Below, one piece after another: positions 1 through 5,976 of a stretch of DNA of 5,976 nt. Made by a program: the position numbers and the translations under genes. The stretch is taken from assembly GCA_002382755.1 (NCBI GenBank), contig DFZT01000018.1, positions 6,219 to 12,194 of the forward strand, written 5' to 3'. The stretch comes from Firmicutes bacterium UBA4049. GTDB taxonomy: Bacteria; Bacillota; Desulfotomaculia; Desulfotomaculales; Nap2-2B. How positions within the stretch are numbered: the first letter of the stretch is position 1; each line of letters opens with the position of its first letter. The notes under the pieces were generated by a model. The model saw only the letters and a program-made list of their open reading frames with translations. It was not told where the DNA came from and did not search any database.

Positions 1-686
1 TTGGTAAATTCAAACCGCGGGGGATTGGCCAAACGGGCATTGCTTAAACCCTGCACAACATCAGCCAGGCACAGTGGCCCATTCGCTTTTACTTTCAAAT
101 CGTTGGAATTGAGCTGCCCAAAATAATCATCCGCAACAAGAGCCATGCGCACCCCCAATAAAAACCAGGCGCATTTTTCCTGGTGGTGGTTTAAGGCCTG
201 CTTCATGAAAATTTCCTGGCGCATTTCTCTTTTTAATGGGCGGATGTACGGAGTAACCGGCGAAAATACTATCTCCTGCTCATAATAAGGCTTAATGTCC
301 ACAACAGGTGTCCCATCTATGGCATCCAAACCGCTAACAATAAGAAGATTGTCTTCCACTCTTTCCAGGCGAACCAATGTCAAAGCAATAGGATTTGGCC
401 TGCTAAAGGCTCGCAAGGAAAAAACTCCATATTCAGGAAGGTTGGGATTAACCTTCCCTGGAACGGTGCTCAAAAGAGTGCGGATTGCCTTATGAAACCA
501 CAATTGAAGCCAGAGATGAGAATTTTCCTCAATACGCAGCAATCCGCGTTTGTATTCCGGATATATTTCGATTACAGCATTTCCTCCTCCTACCGGTACA
601 TGGTTCAGTTCCTGCAAGCCGGATCTGACAATTCCAACCGGTTTTACTGTAATCAGGTCGTTTTCATTAAACTCAGCTATTTTCAA
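1..686 (-). CDS. trmO: TrmO/TsaA (UPF0066) domain fused to an FmdE-like domain, 3' end outside window
   Basis: An open minus-strand frame of 228 codons runs off the left edge without a stop. Residues about 12-148 are a TrmO/TsaA beta-barrel: KPVGIVRS (15-22), HLWLQLWFH (57-65), GVFSLRAFSRPNPIAL (87-102) and DGTPVVDIKPY (124-134) match the family's SAM-binding core. TrmO N6-methylates t6A37 in tRNA using SAM in the cytoplasm. Residues about 160-228 do not look like the E. coli TrmO tail. They resemble FmdE (formylmethanofuran dehydrogenase subunit E-like): H168-x3-C172, GVRMALVADDYFG (178-190) and CLADVVQGL (206-214). The second FmdE histidine of HGHxC appears as Glu (HQEKC). The start is TTG at 686-684: a stop lies seven codons upstream in frame, no ATG or GTG falls between, and AAAGGA sits four bases before it. 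It begins 18 bases after the preceding SLH gene, suggesting cotranscription. The TrmO fold is secure; tRNA as substrate is inference, because the usual RS/T motif reads RA here. Confidence 0.85.
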   Translation of the reverse strand, partial: MKIAEFNENDLITVKPVGIVRSGLQELNHVPVGGGNAVIEIYPEYKRGLLRIEENSHLWLQLWFHKAIRTLLSTVPGKVNPNLPEYGVFSLRAFSRPNPIALTLVRLERVEDNLLIVSGLDAIDGTPVVDIKPYYEQEIVFSPVTPYIRPLKREMRQEIFMKQALNHHQEKCAWFLLGVRMALVADDYFGQLNSNDLKVKANGPLCLADVVQGLSNARLANPPRFEFT

Positions 687-690
687 CGCA

Positions 691-696
691 TCCTTT
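691..696 (-). promoter_or_regulatory. ribosome binding site deciding the TTG start of the TrmO-FmdE gene
   Basis: The minus strand reads AAAGGA followed by TGCG and TTG. The spacing of four bases is short but usable. An ATG overlapping this site (691-689) reads only two codons (ATG CGT TGA), and its stop overlaps the TTG, so it cannot start the gene. Confidence 0.5.
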
Positions 697-704
697 CTTT
701 CGTT

Positions 705-2507
705 TTAGTTTAATTTGTTATACAGCCGCGAAACCATGACCGCCGCCTGAGCCCGTGTAACAAATGTTTTGGGGGATAAAGTGTCCGCGCTTACCCCGCT
801 TACTATCCCGCTGCTTATAGCCGGGGCTATTTCCTGCCTTGCCCAGGGTGATATATCCCCTTTGTCCGCAAACTTGTCAATTGCCTGCCCGGTACTGGCG
901 CCGGCTTCCTCCGCCGGTGATTTCATTTTTAAAGCACGCGATAGAATCACCGCCATCTGCTCCCGGGTGATGCTGCTGTCCGGAGCGAAAATATTCTCGT
1001 TATAACCTTTGATTAATCCCGCATTGACTGCCGCCGCTGCGTAATCATGATACCACGCCCATGCCGGCGCATCTGAAAAGGAAAGAACCGCATCCTTCTT
1101 AACTTCAATATTTAAAGCATTGACCAACAATTTTGCAAACTGGGCGCGGGTGATTTCTCCTTCCGGTTTGAATTCCGCGGCGTTTATCCCGCCGATAATT
1201 CCTTTTTGAGCCAAATAATTAATATCGTCTTTGGCCCAGTTGCCCCGAATATCGTTAAAGGCGGGCGCTTTGCCGTCAACAGCCTGCCCGTCAGATGATT
1301 GAACAGCACAGGACCCGTCGACTATGAATGTAAAGGTAGCAGCCTCACTGTCCCGCTTGCCCCAGCCAACGGTTTTAGCTTTAATAACAGTATCACTCTC
1401 TATTATAATAGGCTTGTTTAAAGTCGGAACGTGAAAACTAACATTATAGATTTTACTTTCCAAATCCGGCGCGGCGCCATCGATTGTGTAATAAACTTTT
1501 ACTTTCGGATCGCTTTCCAGAACAACTTCTGAACCTTTTTTAATTTTACCGCCCGGCGCCGCAATTTCCTGCCGCGTATCAGGATCGATTATTTTTACCG
1601 ACGGCTGTTCCCACTGGTCCGGAGTATCCGTCGTAACGGTAATAGTTTTTAATCTTTTAACATACTCGCAAAGAATTTGCTCCGTCAGCGCCCGCTGCCC
1701 AAAACACAACACCGGCGTATCACGATCGCTCATCTTTGCGTAATCGTCATCATCCTCCACCCGCTGCAAAGCGATTATAGGCTGCGCTTCTTTTTTACCG
1801 TCTGTCGACGATTCCAGCAAATTGGGAAAATAATAGCGTGTCTCATTCAACAGTTCATCAGCGGTAAAATCAATCCTGTATCCGTCGCTGCCCCGAAAAG
1901 TAATCATTTGGACTCCGGGTTTCATTTCGGCCTTTTCCAGCAGAATCCGCAGCGGTACACCCTGCGCAGCCACAAACAAGTTACCGGGCCAGTCACTGAC
2001 CACTGAAAATATCTCCCTTTCCTGGCTCATTGCCTCCAGTTCGGCTCGGGTAAAAGAAATTTCCTTTTCCACACCATTACCTTTAATGGTAAGAATTTCA
2101 CCTGCCTCAGCCTGGCTGCCAGAATTATCCACCGAAGCTACTGAGAATTTATATCTCTTCATTTCCGGCTGGTCTACACTGCCGGCGATAATAGTATATT
2201 TGCCTTCAGTTACCGCGGGATCCAGCGTGAAACAGGATGTAAAAACGCCATTTTCTACTTTCGGCCGGTCGTTAAACACCTGCTTGCCCTGTTCATCCTG
2301 GACAGTTATGGAAACCTCGGTCAAATTTTGCGCCGTTCCCTTTATTTCAACTTTGTCGCCCTGTTTATACACATGATGGGAACTGTGAGAAGCAAGATTT
2401 ATTTTGACTTTCCCATCATCCGCGTAGCCGGCGCCGGATATCAAAAACGACATGATCAGAATTGTAAAAACACATGTTATATACTTTATAATCCAAAACT
2501 GTTTCAT
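705..2507 (-). CDS. SLH-anchored surface protein: Ig/MG2-like, molybdopterin-binding-like head, chitobiase-C-like domain, three SLH
   Basis: A complete 600-residue exported protein. Residues 1-29 form a signal peptide with cleavage likely after GYA29. Residues about 33-124 look like an Ig/MG2-type beta domain. Residues about 137-294 resemble the sulfite-oxidase-type molybdopterin-binding fold (GNGVEKEISF 143-152, GVPLRILLEKA 183-193, RYYFP 224-228, GQRA 270-273), but no obvious Moco-ligating cysteine appears in the N-terminal half. C268 and C280 lie near its end. Residues about 305-396 are like the chitobiase/hexosaminidase C-terminal domain (VYYTIDGAAPDLESKIY, 338-354). SLH repeats lie at about 417-466, 477-526 and 546-597, with ITRAQ, ITREQ and VTRAQ motifs. 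SLH repeats bind pyruvylated secondary cell-wall polymer, so the protein should sit on the outer surface. The ATG has AAAAGGAG four bases upstream and is 18 bases after the previous stop. The head is closest to the 4240-5976 protein and the SLH part to the 2526-4106 protein. The ligand or reaction is unknown. Confidence 0.93.
   Translation of the reverse strand: MKQFWIIKYITCVFTILIMSFLISGAGYADDGKVKINLASHSSHHVYKQGDKVEIKGTAQNLTEVSITVQDEQGKQVFNDRPKVENGVFTSCFTLDPAVTEGKYTIIAGSVDQPEMKRYKFSVASVDNSGSQAEAGEILTIKGNGVEKEISFTRAELEAMSQEREIFSVVSDWPGNLFVAAQGVPLRILLEKAEMKPGVQMITFRGSDGYRIDFTADELLNETRYYFPNLLESSTDGKKEAQPIIALQRVEDDDDYAKMSDRDTPVLCFGQRALTEQILCEYVKRLKTITVTTDTPDQWEQPSVKIIDPDTRQEIAAPGGKIKKGSEVVLESDPKVKVYYTIDGAAPDLESKIYNVSFHVPTLNKPIIIESDTVIKAKTVGWGKRDSEAATFTFIVDGSCAVQSSDGQAVDGKAPAFNDIRGNWAKDDINYLAQKGIIGGINAAEFKPEGEITRAQFAKLLVNALNIEVKKDAVLSFSDAPAWAWYHDYAAAAVNAGLIKGYNENIFAPDSSITREQMAVILSRALKMKSPAEEAGASTGQAIDKFADKGDISPWARQEIAPAISSGIVSGVSADTLSPKTFVTRAQAAVMVSRLYNKLN
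724..1260. repeat. direct repeat copy A (SLH-coding, pairs with 2551-3087)
   Basis: This segment aligns with 2551-3087 at a constant offset of 1827 bases and without indels. I counted roughly 83% identity by eye over 537 bp, and about 86% up to 1200. The longest exact match I found is 49 bp (1070-1118 against 2897-2945). It encodes the three SLH repeats of the 705-2507 protein. Similarity falls sharply upstream of the SLH part, where the two genes encode diverged linkers and heads. Confidence 0.9.
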
Positions 2508-2511
2508 AATG

Positions 2512-2517
2512 CTCCTT
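2512..2517 (-). promoter_or_regulatory. ribosome binding site of the 705-2507 gene
   Basis: The minus strand reads AAAAAGGAG, then CATT, then ATG at 2507. It lies entirely within the 18-base gap after the stop of the preceding SLH gene, so the downstream gene can be translated from a shared transcript. Confidence 0.6.
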
Positions 2518-2525
2518 TTTAAAAA

Positions 2526-4106
2526 TTATTTATTATTAACCTGCCGGTTTAGCCGCAAAACCATAACCGCTGCCTGAGCCCGCGTAACAAAAGCTTTTGG
2601 AGCAAAAGTGTCCGCGCTTACCCCGCTCACTATCCCGCCGCTTATAGCCGCGGCTATTCCCTCCCTTGCCCAGGGTGATATATCTTCTTTATCCGCAAAC
2701 TTGTCAATTGCCTGCCAGGTACTGGCGCCGGCTTCCATCGCCGGCGATTTCATTTTTAAAGCGCGCGACAGGATTACCGCCATTTGTTCTCTGGTGATGT
2801 TGTTATCGGGAGCAAAAATACTGTCGCTATAACCGGTGATTAATCCTGCGCTGACTGCCGCCGCTGCACAATCGTGATACCACGCGCCGGCCGGCACATC
2901 TGAAAAGGAAAGAACCGCATCCTTCTTAACTTCAATATTTAAAGCTCCGATCAGTAATTTTGCAAATTGGGCGCGTGTTATTTTTACTTCAGGTTTGAAT
3001 TCCGTAGCGGTCATCCCGCCGATAATACCCTTATCTACTAATGAATAAATGTCGTCTTTGGCCCAATGACCTTCCAGGTCAGCAAAAATACTTATATGAA
3101 TTGTATTCCCTGTTGCAGGAGCCTTCTCCGTCACACCGGAATTTTCCGGCTTGTTTGTATTTTCCGCATTGCCTGCAGTGTTTTCATTAACCTCGCCCGG
3201 TTGTGTTGGAACCCCTGTATTGTATTGATAGGTTACCACCTCGCTGTCCAGCTTGCCCATGCCTATCGTTTTGGTTTTAATAGTCATACTTTTATTAATT
3301 GGTACAGGCTTGTTCAATTGCGGCTGAAAGTGGGGATAGCTGATATTAAATATGTTTGAGCCATAAGTGGGATCGCTCCCGTCCAGTGTATAATACACAA
3401 TGGCGTGATAGGGAGTTCCGTCCCCGTGCTGCAGGGTTACTTCCGTGCCCGAGGCAACCGTGCCGGGCGCAGGATTGGCGGAAGGCGTCTTCCAATGCGC
3501 CAGGGGTTCTGTCAGCACTTCAATTGTCCCCCCCTCGCAAAGCCCTCCGAGCATCTGATTCTTGCAGCAGGTCGGCTCGTTCAGCGCCCTCTGGCCATAA
3601 ATCAGTTTTCCATTGGATTCGTTCAGGGCAAGCATCGTTTCCACCTGCGATTTCCCTCTTTCACTGCGGGTGGGCGGCCATTTCCCCAGATTATCCTCAT
3701 CTTCACCATCAGGAAAATAGTACCGCTTTTCATCCAGCAACTGTTCCCTGGTAAACTCGCTATACACATCCGCGGATAATTTGCACCTGATCATAGTGGC
3801 GTTGTCCTTCAACCCCGCCGCGTCTAAAAGTGTCTTCAGCGTCGGCCCTTTCATACCTTTAAAAATCTGTAAAGAAGGCCAGTGGTTGTACCCGGAATAG
3901 GTATAGGTTTTTTGCGGCAGCGCCCGCAATTCGGCCAGAGTGAATTGCACCGTTTTTTCAACCCCGTCGCCGGTGACTGTCAGCGCCACCGGTTCAGCAG
4001 CGCCTGCCCACTGCGGCGCAGCCATATTCAGCAGCCCGCAAATCATACTTAACCCAATTACAGCCGCCAACAGCTTTTTAAGCTTAAAACCCCTGATTTT
4101 CATCAT
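2526..4106 (-). CDS. SLH-anchored surface protein: molybdopterin-binding-like head, chitobiase-C-like domain, three SLH
   Basis: With the start at 4106 this is a 526-residue exported protein (numbering from MMKIRG). The signal peptide is about 1-36 (KIRGFKLKK n-region, hydrophobic core, AGA36|AEP). The head covers about 40-200: TGDGVEKTVQF (45-55), GPTLKTLLDAAG (87-98), RYYFP (128-132), GQRA (171-174). It is the most divergent of the three heads and carries a cysteine cluster (C180, C181, C190) absent from the others. A chitobiase-C-like domain spans about 210-297 (VYYTLDGSDPTYGSNIF). An Asn/Glu/Thr/Pro-rich linker (about 298-336) leads to SLH repeats at about 341-390, 400-447 and 470-519. 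GAGGAG seven bases upstream chooses ATG at 4106; ATG 4112 lies too close to it. A longer frame opens with TTG at 4166, but that would bury the signal peptide behind 20 residues. It is probably the first gene of a unit with the two downstream genes. Surface location is well supported; the function of the head is unknown. Confidence 0.93.
   Translation of the reverse strand: MMKIRGFKLKKLLAAVIGLSMICGLLNMAAPQWAGAAEPVALTVTGDGVEKTVQFTLAELRALPQKTYTYSGYNHWPSLQIFKGMKGPTLKTLLDAAGLKDNATMIRCKLSADVYSEFTREQLLDEKRYYFPDGEDEDNLGKWPPTRSERGKSQVETMLALNESNGKLIYGQRALNEPTCCKNQMLGGLCEGGTIEVLTEPLAHWKTPSANPAPGTVASGTEVTLQHGDGTPYHAIVYYTLDGSDPTYGSNIFNISYPHFQPQLNKPVPINKSMTIKTKTIGMGKLDSEVVTYQYNTGVPTQPGEVNENTAGNAENTNKPENSGVTEKAPATGNTIHISIFADLEGHWAKDDIYSLVDKGIIGGMTATEFKPEVKITRAQFAKLLIGALNIEVKKDAVLSFSDVPAGAWYHDCAAAAVSAGLITGYSDSIFAPDNNITREQMAVILSRALKMKSPAMEAGASTWQAIDKFADKEDISPWAREGIAAAISGGIVSGVSADTFAPKAFVTRAQAAVMVLRLNRQVNNK
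2551..3087. repeat. direct repeat copy B (SLH-coding, pairs with 724-1260)
   Basis: Partner of 724-1260, in the same orientation and with no indels at offset 1827. It encodes the three SLH repeats of the 2526-4106 protein. The protein segments agree at about three residues in four over some 180 residues, with long identical runs around the end of SLH1 and the end of SLH2. Confidence 0.9.
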
Positions 4107-4113
4107 CGCCATA

Positions 4114-4119
4114 CTCCTC
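4114..4119 (-). promoter_or_regulatory. ribosome binding site deciding the start at 4106
   Basis: GAGGAG on the minus strand lies seven bases before ATG 4106 and ten before ATG 4103, but only one base before ATG 4112. This supports a protein starting MMKIRG, followed directly by a standard signal peptide. Confidence 0.7.
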
Positions 4120-4137
4120 GCATAAATATTTTTTAAC

Positions 4138-4200
4138 TCTGCGGGCATATCAGCGTGAACACCCAATGGGCTCCATCCTAACTGTTTTCAAGCCCGCAGA
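4138..4200 (-). promoter_or_regulatory. perfect 9-bp inverted repeat in the 133-base intergenic gap; candidate structured leader
   Basis: TCTGCGGGC at 4138-4146 and GCCCGCAGA at 4192-4200 are exact reverse complements separated by 45 bases. As minus-strand RNA they would form a GC-rich closing stem around a small multi-element interior: a CCC-AUU-GGG hairpin near 4162-4170 and possible CAGU/GCUG pairing. The stem ends 18 bases before the GAGGAG ribosome binding site of the 2526-4106 gene. No run of T follows it on either strand, so it does not look like an intrinsic terminator. I do not recognise a known riboswitch class in it. A regulatory role is a guess; the repeat itself is certain. Confidence 0.4.
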
Positions 4201-4239
4201 TAAACATAATAAAATTGGTTCTTCCTGAACGCTGCTCTT

Positions 4240-5976
4240 TTACTGGGCTATGGCGACACTGATATAAGTCAGGAACCGCTTCAGGATCGCCGCGCTTTGA
4301 GCCCGGTCAAGAACAGTTTGCGGGGCAAATTCCCGTCCCGCCGTTCCCATAATAATCCCGGCCTTAACTGCTATTGCCGCTTCTTTAATTGCCCAGGATG
4401 AAATCATTTGCCGATCCCGGAACTTGGCCAACTGCCGTTCTTGTTCACCGTCGGATAAGTTTTCTTCTTTCCCGGCAATGCGCGCCGCACGGATAATCAT
4501 AACCGCCATTTCCTCACGGTTTATGTTATGTTCAGGTTTAAACAGACGCCCGTCATTACCGGCAATGATACCCTGCGCCGCCGCAGCGGCTGCGCTGCCC
4601 GCATACCAGTCCGAAGCGTCAACGTCATCGAACTGCCCCTCTTCTAAAACTTTTTCCTGCAAACCGAGGGCTCTTACCAGCAGTGCGGCAAATTCGGCCC
4701 GGGTAACTTCACCGCCCGGTTCATAGCAATTACCGCTTCTCCCTTTAACCAGCCCTCTGCGCGCCAGCGCTTCTATATCATCACGGGCCCAGCAGTTTTC
4801 GATATCAGTAAAAACAGGACCGCTTCCGGATACCTGTTCTTTATTCCGGATTGATTCACCAGCCGGCATTTCCGGCAGGCCTTCGGTTGCCGGTTGATTA
4901 GCCACCGTAAATGTAAAAGCGGCCGTTTCACTGTCCAGCTTGCCCGGCCAGACAGCTTTTGCTTTAACAGTAGCATTAGCCTTGATTAAAATTTGTTCGT
5001 GTTGCCCTGCCAGCGGTCCGCAACCGTGGGCATTATAAATCTTGCTGTCAAGATCCGGCTCGCTGCCGTCGGTTGTATAATAAATCTTTGTTTTCGGGTC
5101 GCCTTCCAGGGTGATTTCTGAGCCGCACTTTACTATGCCTCCCGTGGCGGCAGCTTTTTGCCCGGTTTCAGGATTAATGATTTTTGCCTCCGGCCCGGCC
5201 CACTGTCCCGGCGAATCCGTTGTTACGGTAATGGTCTGCAGGATCCTGACAAAACTCAAAAGTGTCTGCTCGGTTTGAGCCCGCTGGCCTATACATAATA
5301 CCGGCGTATCCTGCTCATTCATCATGCTGAAATCAGCTGATCTCTCCACCCGTTTCAGGGCAATCACCGGCTCTGCCTCCGTTTTCGCGGGGAATAGATA
5401 ACGCTTTGTCTGCAGCAATTCATTCACAGTGAATTCAGCCCTGTAGCCGTCAGTACCCGTAAATGAAATCATCCTGGCTTCGGGCTTCATTCCGGCTCTC
5501 TCCAGCAAGCTCCGCAGCGAAACACCTTCCACAGCTAAGAATAAATCATAGGGAAAGTCGTTTGTCGCTGAAAACACCGTTCTTTCCTGATCCATCGCTT
5601 CCAGTTCGGCCCGGTTAAAGACAATTTCCTGCCGCACACCGTCTCCTGTGATACATAGAAGGCCGATCTTCTGCGTCACACGCGCGTCCGAATAGCCTCC
5701 GGCGCTGACTGAAACGGCGTATTCCCCGGATGTCTTGAAGACAGTTTTATCAATGGTTATTTTGCCGGCGTCTATTGCATATTTCCCGGCGTCCAACGCC
5801 ACACCGTCAACGCTTACCCCGCTTATTGACCCCCTCCAGGCTGCATCGTCAGCGAAGGTCAGTTCCGCCGGCTTCCTAACCACATTCTGCGACGTATCCG
5901 CCGTCAGGACGGGGGCCTTCAGTAGCCCGCCCGCAGACAATGCCGGACTGCCGGCATCCTGCGCCGCATTGACAGG
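4240..5976 (-). CDS. SLH-anchored surface protein with Shr-type HID (DUF1533), molybdopterin-binding-like head, chitobiase-C-like domain and three SLH; 5' end outside window
   Basis: The frame is open through the right edge: 12 more codons precede the TTG at 5940, so that TTG is not a demonstrated start, and the true start and signal peptide lie beyond the window. Numbering from 5940, residues about 8-92 match the DUF1533/Shr-like hemoglobin-interacting domain (APVLTADT, ITIDKTVFKTSGEYAVSV 61-78, AGGYSDARVTQKI). Residues about 96-243 are the head (TGDGVRQEIVF 98-108, GVSLRSLLERAG 139-150, RYLFP 180-184, GQRA 218-221), well over half identical to the 705-2507 head. A chitobiase-C-like domain (about 251-346, IYYTTDGSEPDLDSKIY) and a linker (about 347-375) follow. 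SLH repeats sit at about 377-426, 437-486 and 507-557, with VTRAE, INREE and LDRAQ motifs; these are clearly more divergent than those of the other two proteins. Expected location is the cell surface. Heme or hemoglobin binding is possible by family only, and not shown here. Confidence 0.92.
   Translation of the reverse strand, partial: PVNAAQDAGSPALSAGGLLKAPVLTADTSQNVVRKPAELTFADDAAWRGSISGVSVDGVALDAGKYAIDAGKITIDKTVFKTSGEYAVSVSAGGYSDARVTQKIGLLCITGDGVRQEIVFNRAELEAMDQERTVFSATNDFPYDLFLAVEGVSLRSLLERAGMKPEARMISFTGTDGYRAEFTVNELLQTKRYLFPAKTEAEPVIALKRVERSADFSMMNEQDTPVLCIGQRAQTEQTLLSFVRILQTITVTTDSPGQWAGPEAKIINPETGQKAAATGGIVKCGSEITLEGDPKTKIYYTTDGSEPDLDSKIYNAHGCGPLAGQHEQILIKANATVKAKAVWPGKLDSETAAFTFTVANQPATEGLPEMPAGESIRNKEQVSGSGPVFTDIENCWARDDIEALARRGLVKGRSGNCYEPGGEVTRAEFAALLVRALGLQEKVLEEGQFDDVDASDWYAGSAAAAAAQGIIAGNDGRLFKPEHNINREEMAVMIIRAARIAGKEENLSDGEQERQLAKFRDRQMISSWAIKEAAIAVKAGIIMGTAGREFAPQTVLDRAQSAAILKRFLTYISVAIAQ

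Noticed and set aside
295..713. Short plus-strand frames opposite the TrmO-FmdE gene
   Set aside because: The minus strand here encodes clear TrmO motifs without a stop, so the plus frames are antisense shadows.
3356..3779. Two plus-strand open frames of 124-132 codons opposite the 2526-4106 gene
   Set aside because: They lie entirely antisense to a well-supported surface protein, carry no recognisable domain and are low-complexity in character. They are frame shadows.
4107..4166. TTG at 4166 as the start of the second SLH gene
   Set aside because: A GGAG does precede it, but this start would put 20 extra residues before a normal signal peptide and would run through the inverted repeat. GAGGAG at ideal spacing favours 4106.
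4138..4200. The inverted repeat as an intrinsic terminator of the 4240-5976 gene
   Set aside because: The loop is 45 bases and no T run follows on the minus strand.
4206..4211. TATTAT on the minus strand as a -10 box for the 2526-4106 gene
   Set aside because: No acceptable -35 hexamer lies 16-18 bases upstream, so a promoter cannot be supported from sequence alone.
4773..4976. A 67-codon minus-strand frame inside the 4240-5976 gene
   Set aside because: It overlaps the linker and SLH1 coding region in another frame and shows no domain or ribosome binding site.

Overview
The window looks like a piece of a low-to-middle GC, anaerobic, spore-former-type Firmicute (Clostridia or Negativicutes; Peptococcaceae or Sporomusaceae would fit). 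That assignment is inference. It rests on three S-layer-homology (SLH) cell-surface proteins, AGGAG-type ribosome binding sites, TTG and ATG starts, and a head-domain/chitobiase-C/SLH architecture that I associate with such bacteria. Every gene I can support lies on the minus strand, so transcription runs from high to low coordinates.

Layout in the order of transcription. (1) 5976-4240: a gene cut by the right window edge. It encodes a surface protein with an Shr-type hemoglobin-interacting-like (DUF1533) domain, a molybdopterin-binding (sulfite-oxidase-fold)-like head domain, a chitobiase/hexosaminidase C-terminal-like beta domain and three SLH repeats. (2) 4239-4107: a 133-base gap holding a perfect 9-bp inverted repeat that could form the closing stem of a structured leader. 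(3) 4106-2526: a second surface protein with signal peptide, the same kind of head, chitobiase-C-like domain, linker and three SLH repeats. (4) 2507-705: a third, with signal peptide, an Ig/MG2-like N-terminal domain, head, chitobiase-C-like domain and three SLH repeats. (5) 686-1: an open frame without a stop in the window, cut by the left edge. It encodes a TrmO/TsaA (UPF0066) domain fused to an FmdE-like domain.

Genes 3, 4 and 5 of this list are separated by only 18 bases each, with no terminator between them, so they probably share a transcript. The three surface proteins are paralogues. They would be exported and held on the secondary cell-wall polymer by their SLH repeats, presenting the heads outward. 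The heads keep shared signatures (G-[DN]-G-V, R-Y-[YL]-F-P, G-Q-R-A), but I see no obvious catalytic cysteine of the sulfite-oxidase kind, so an enzyme activity is unproven.

The most notable points are these. The middle protein (705-2507) is mosaic: its head is closest to the 4240-5976 protein, while its SLH anchor is nearly the same as that of the 2526-4106 protein, and the anchor similarity extends to an indel-free DNA repeat of about 537 bp. There is a TrmO-FmdE fusion in an apparent operon with cell-surface proteins. There is also a possible structured leader before the second gene. I found no CRISPR array, insertion sequence, tRNA or rRNA.
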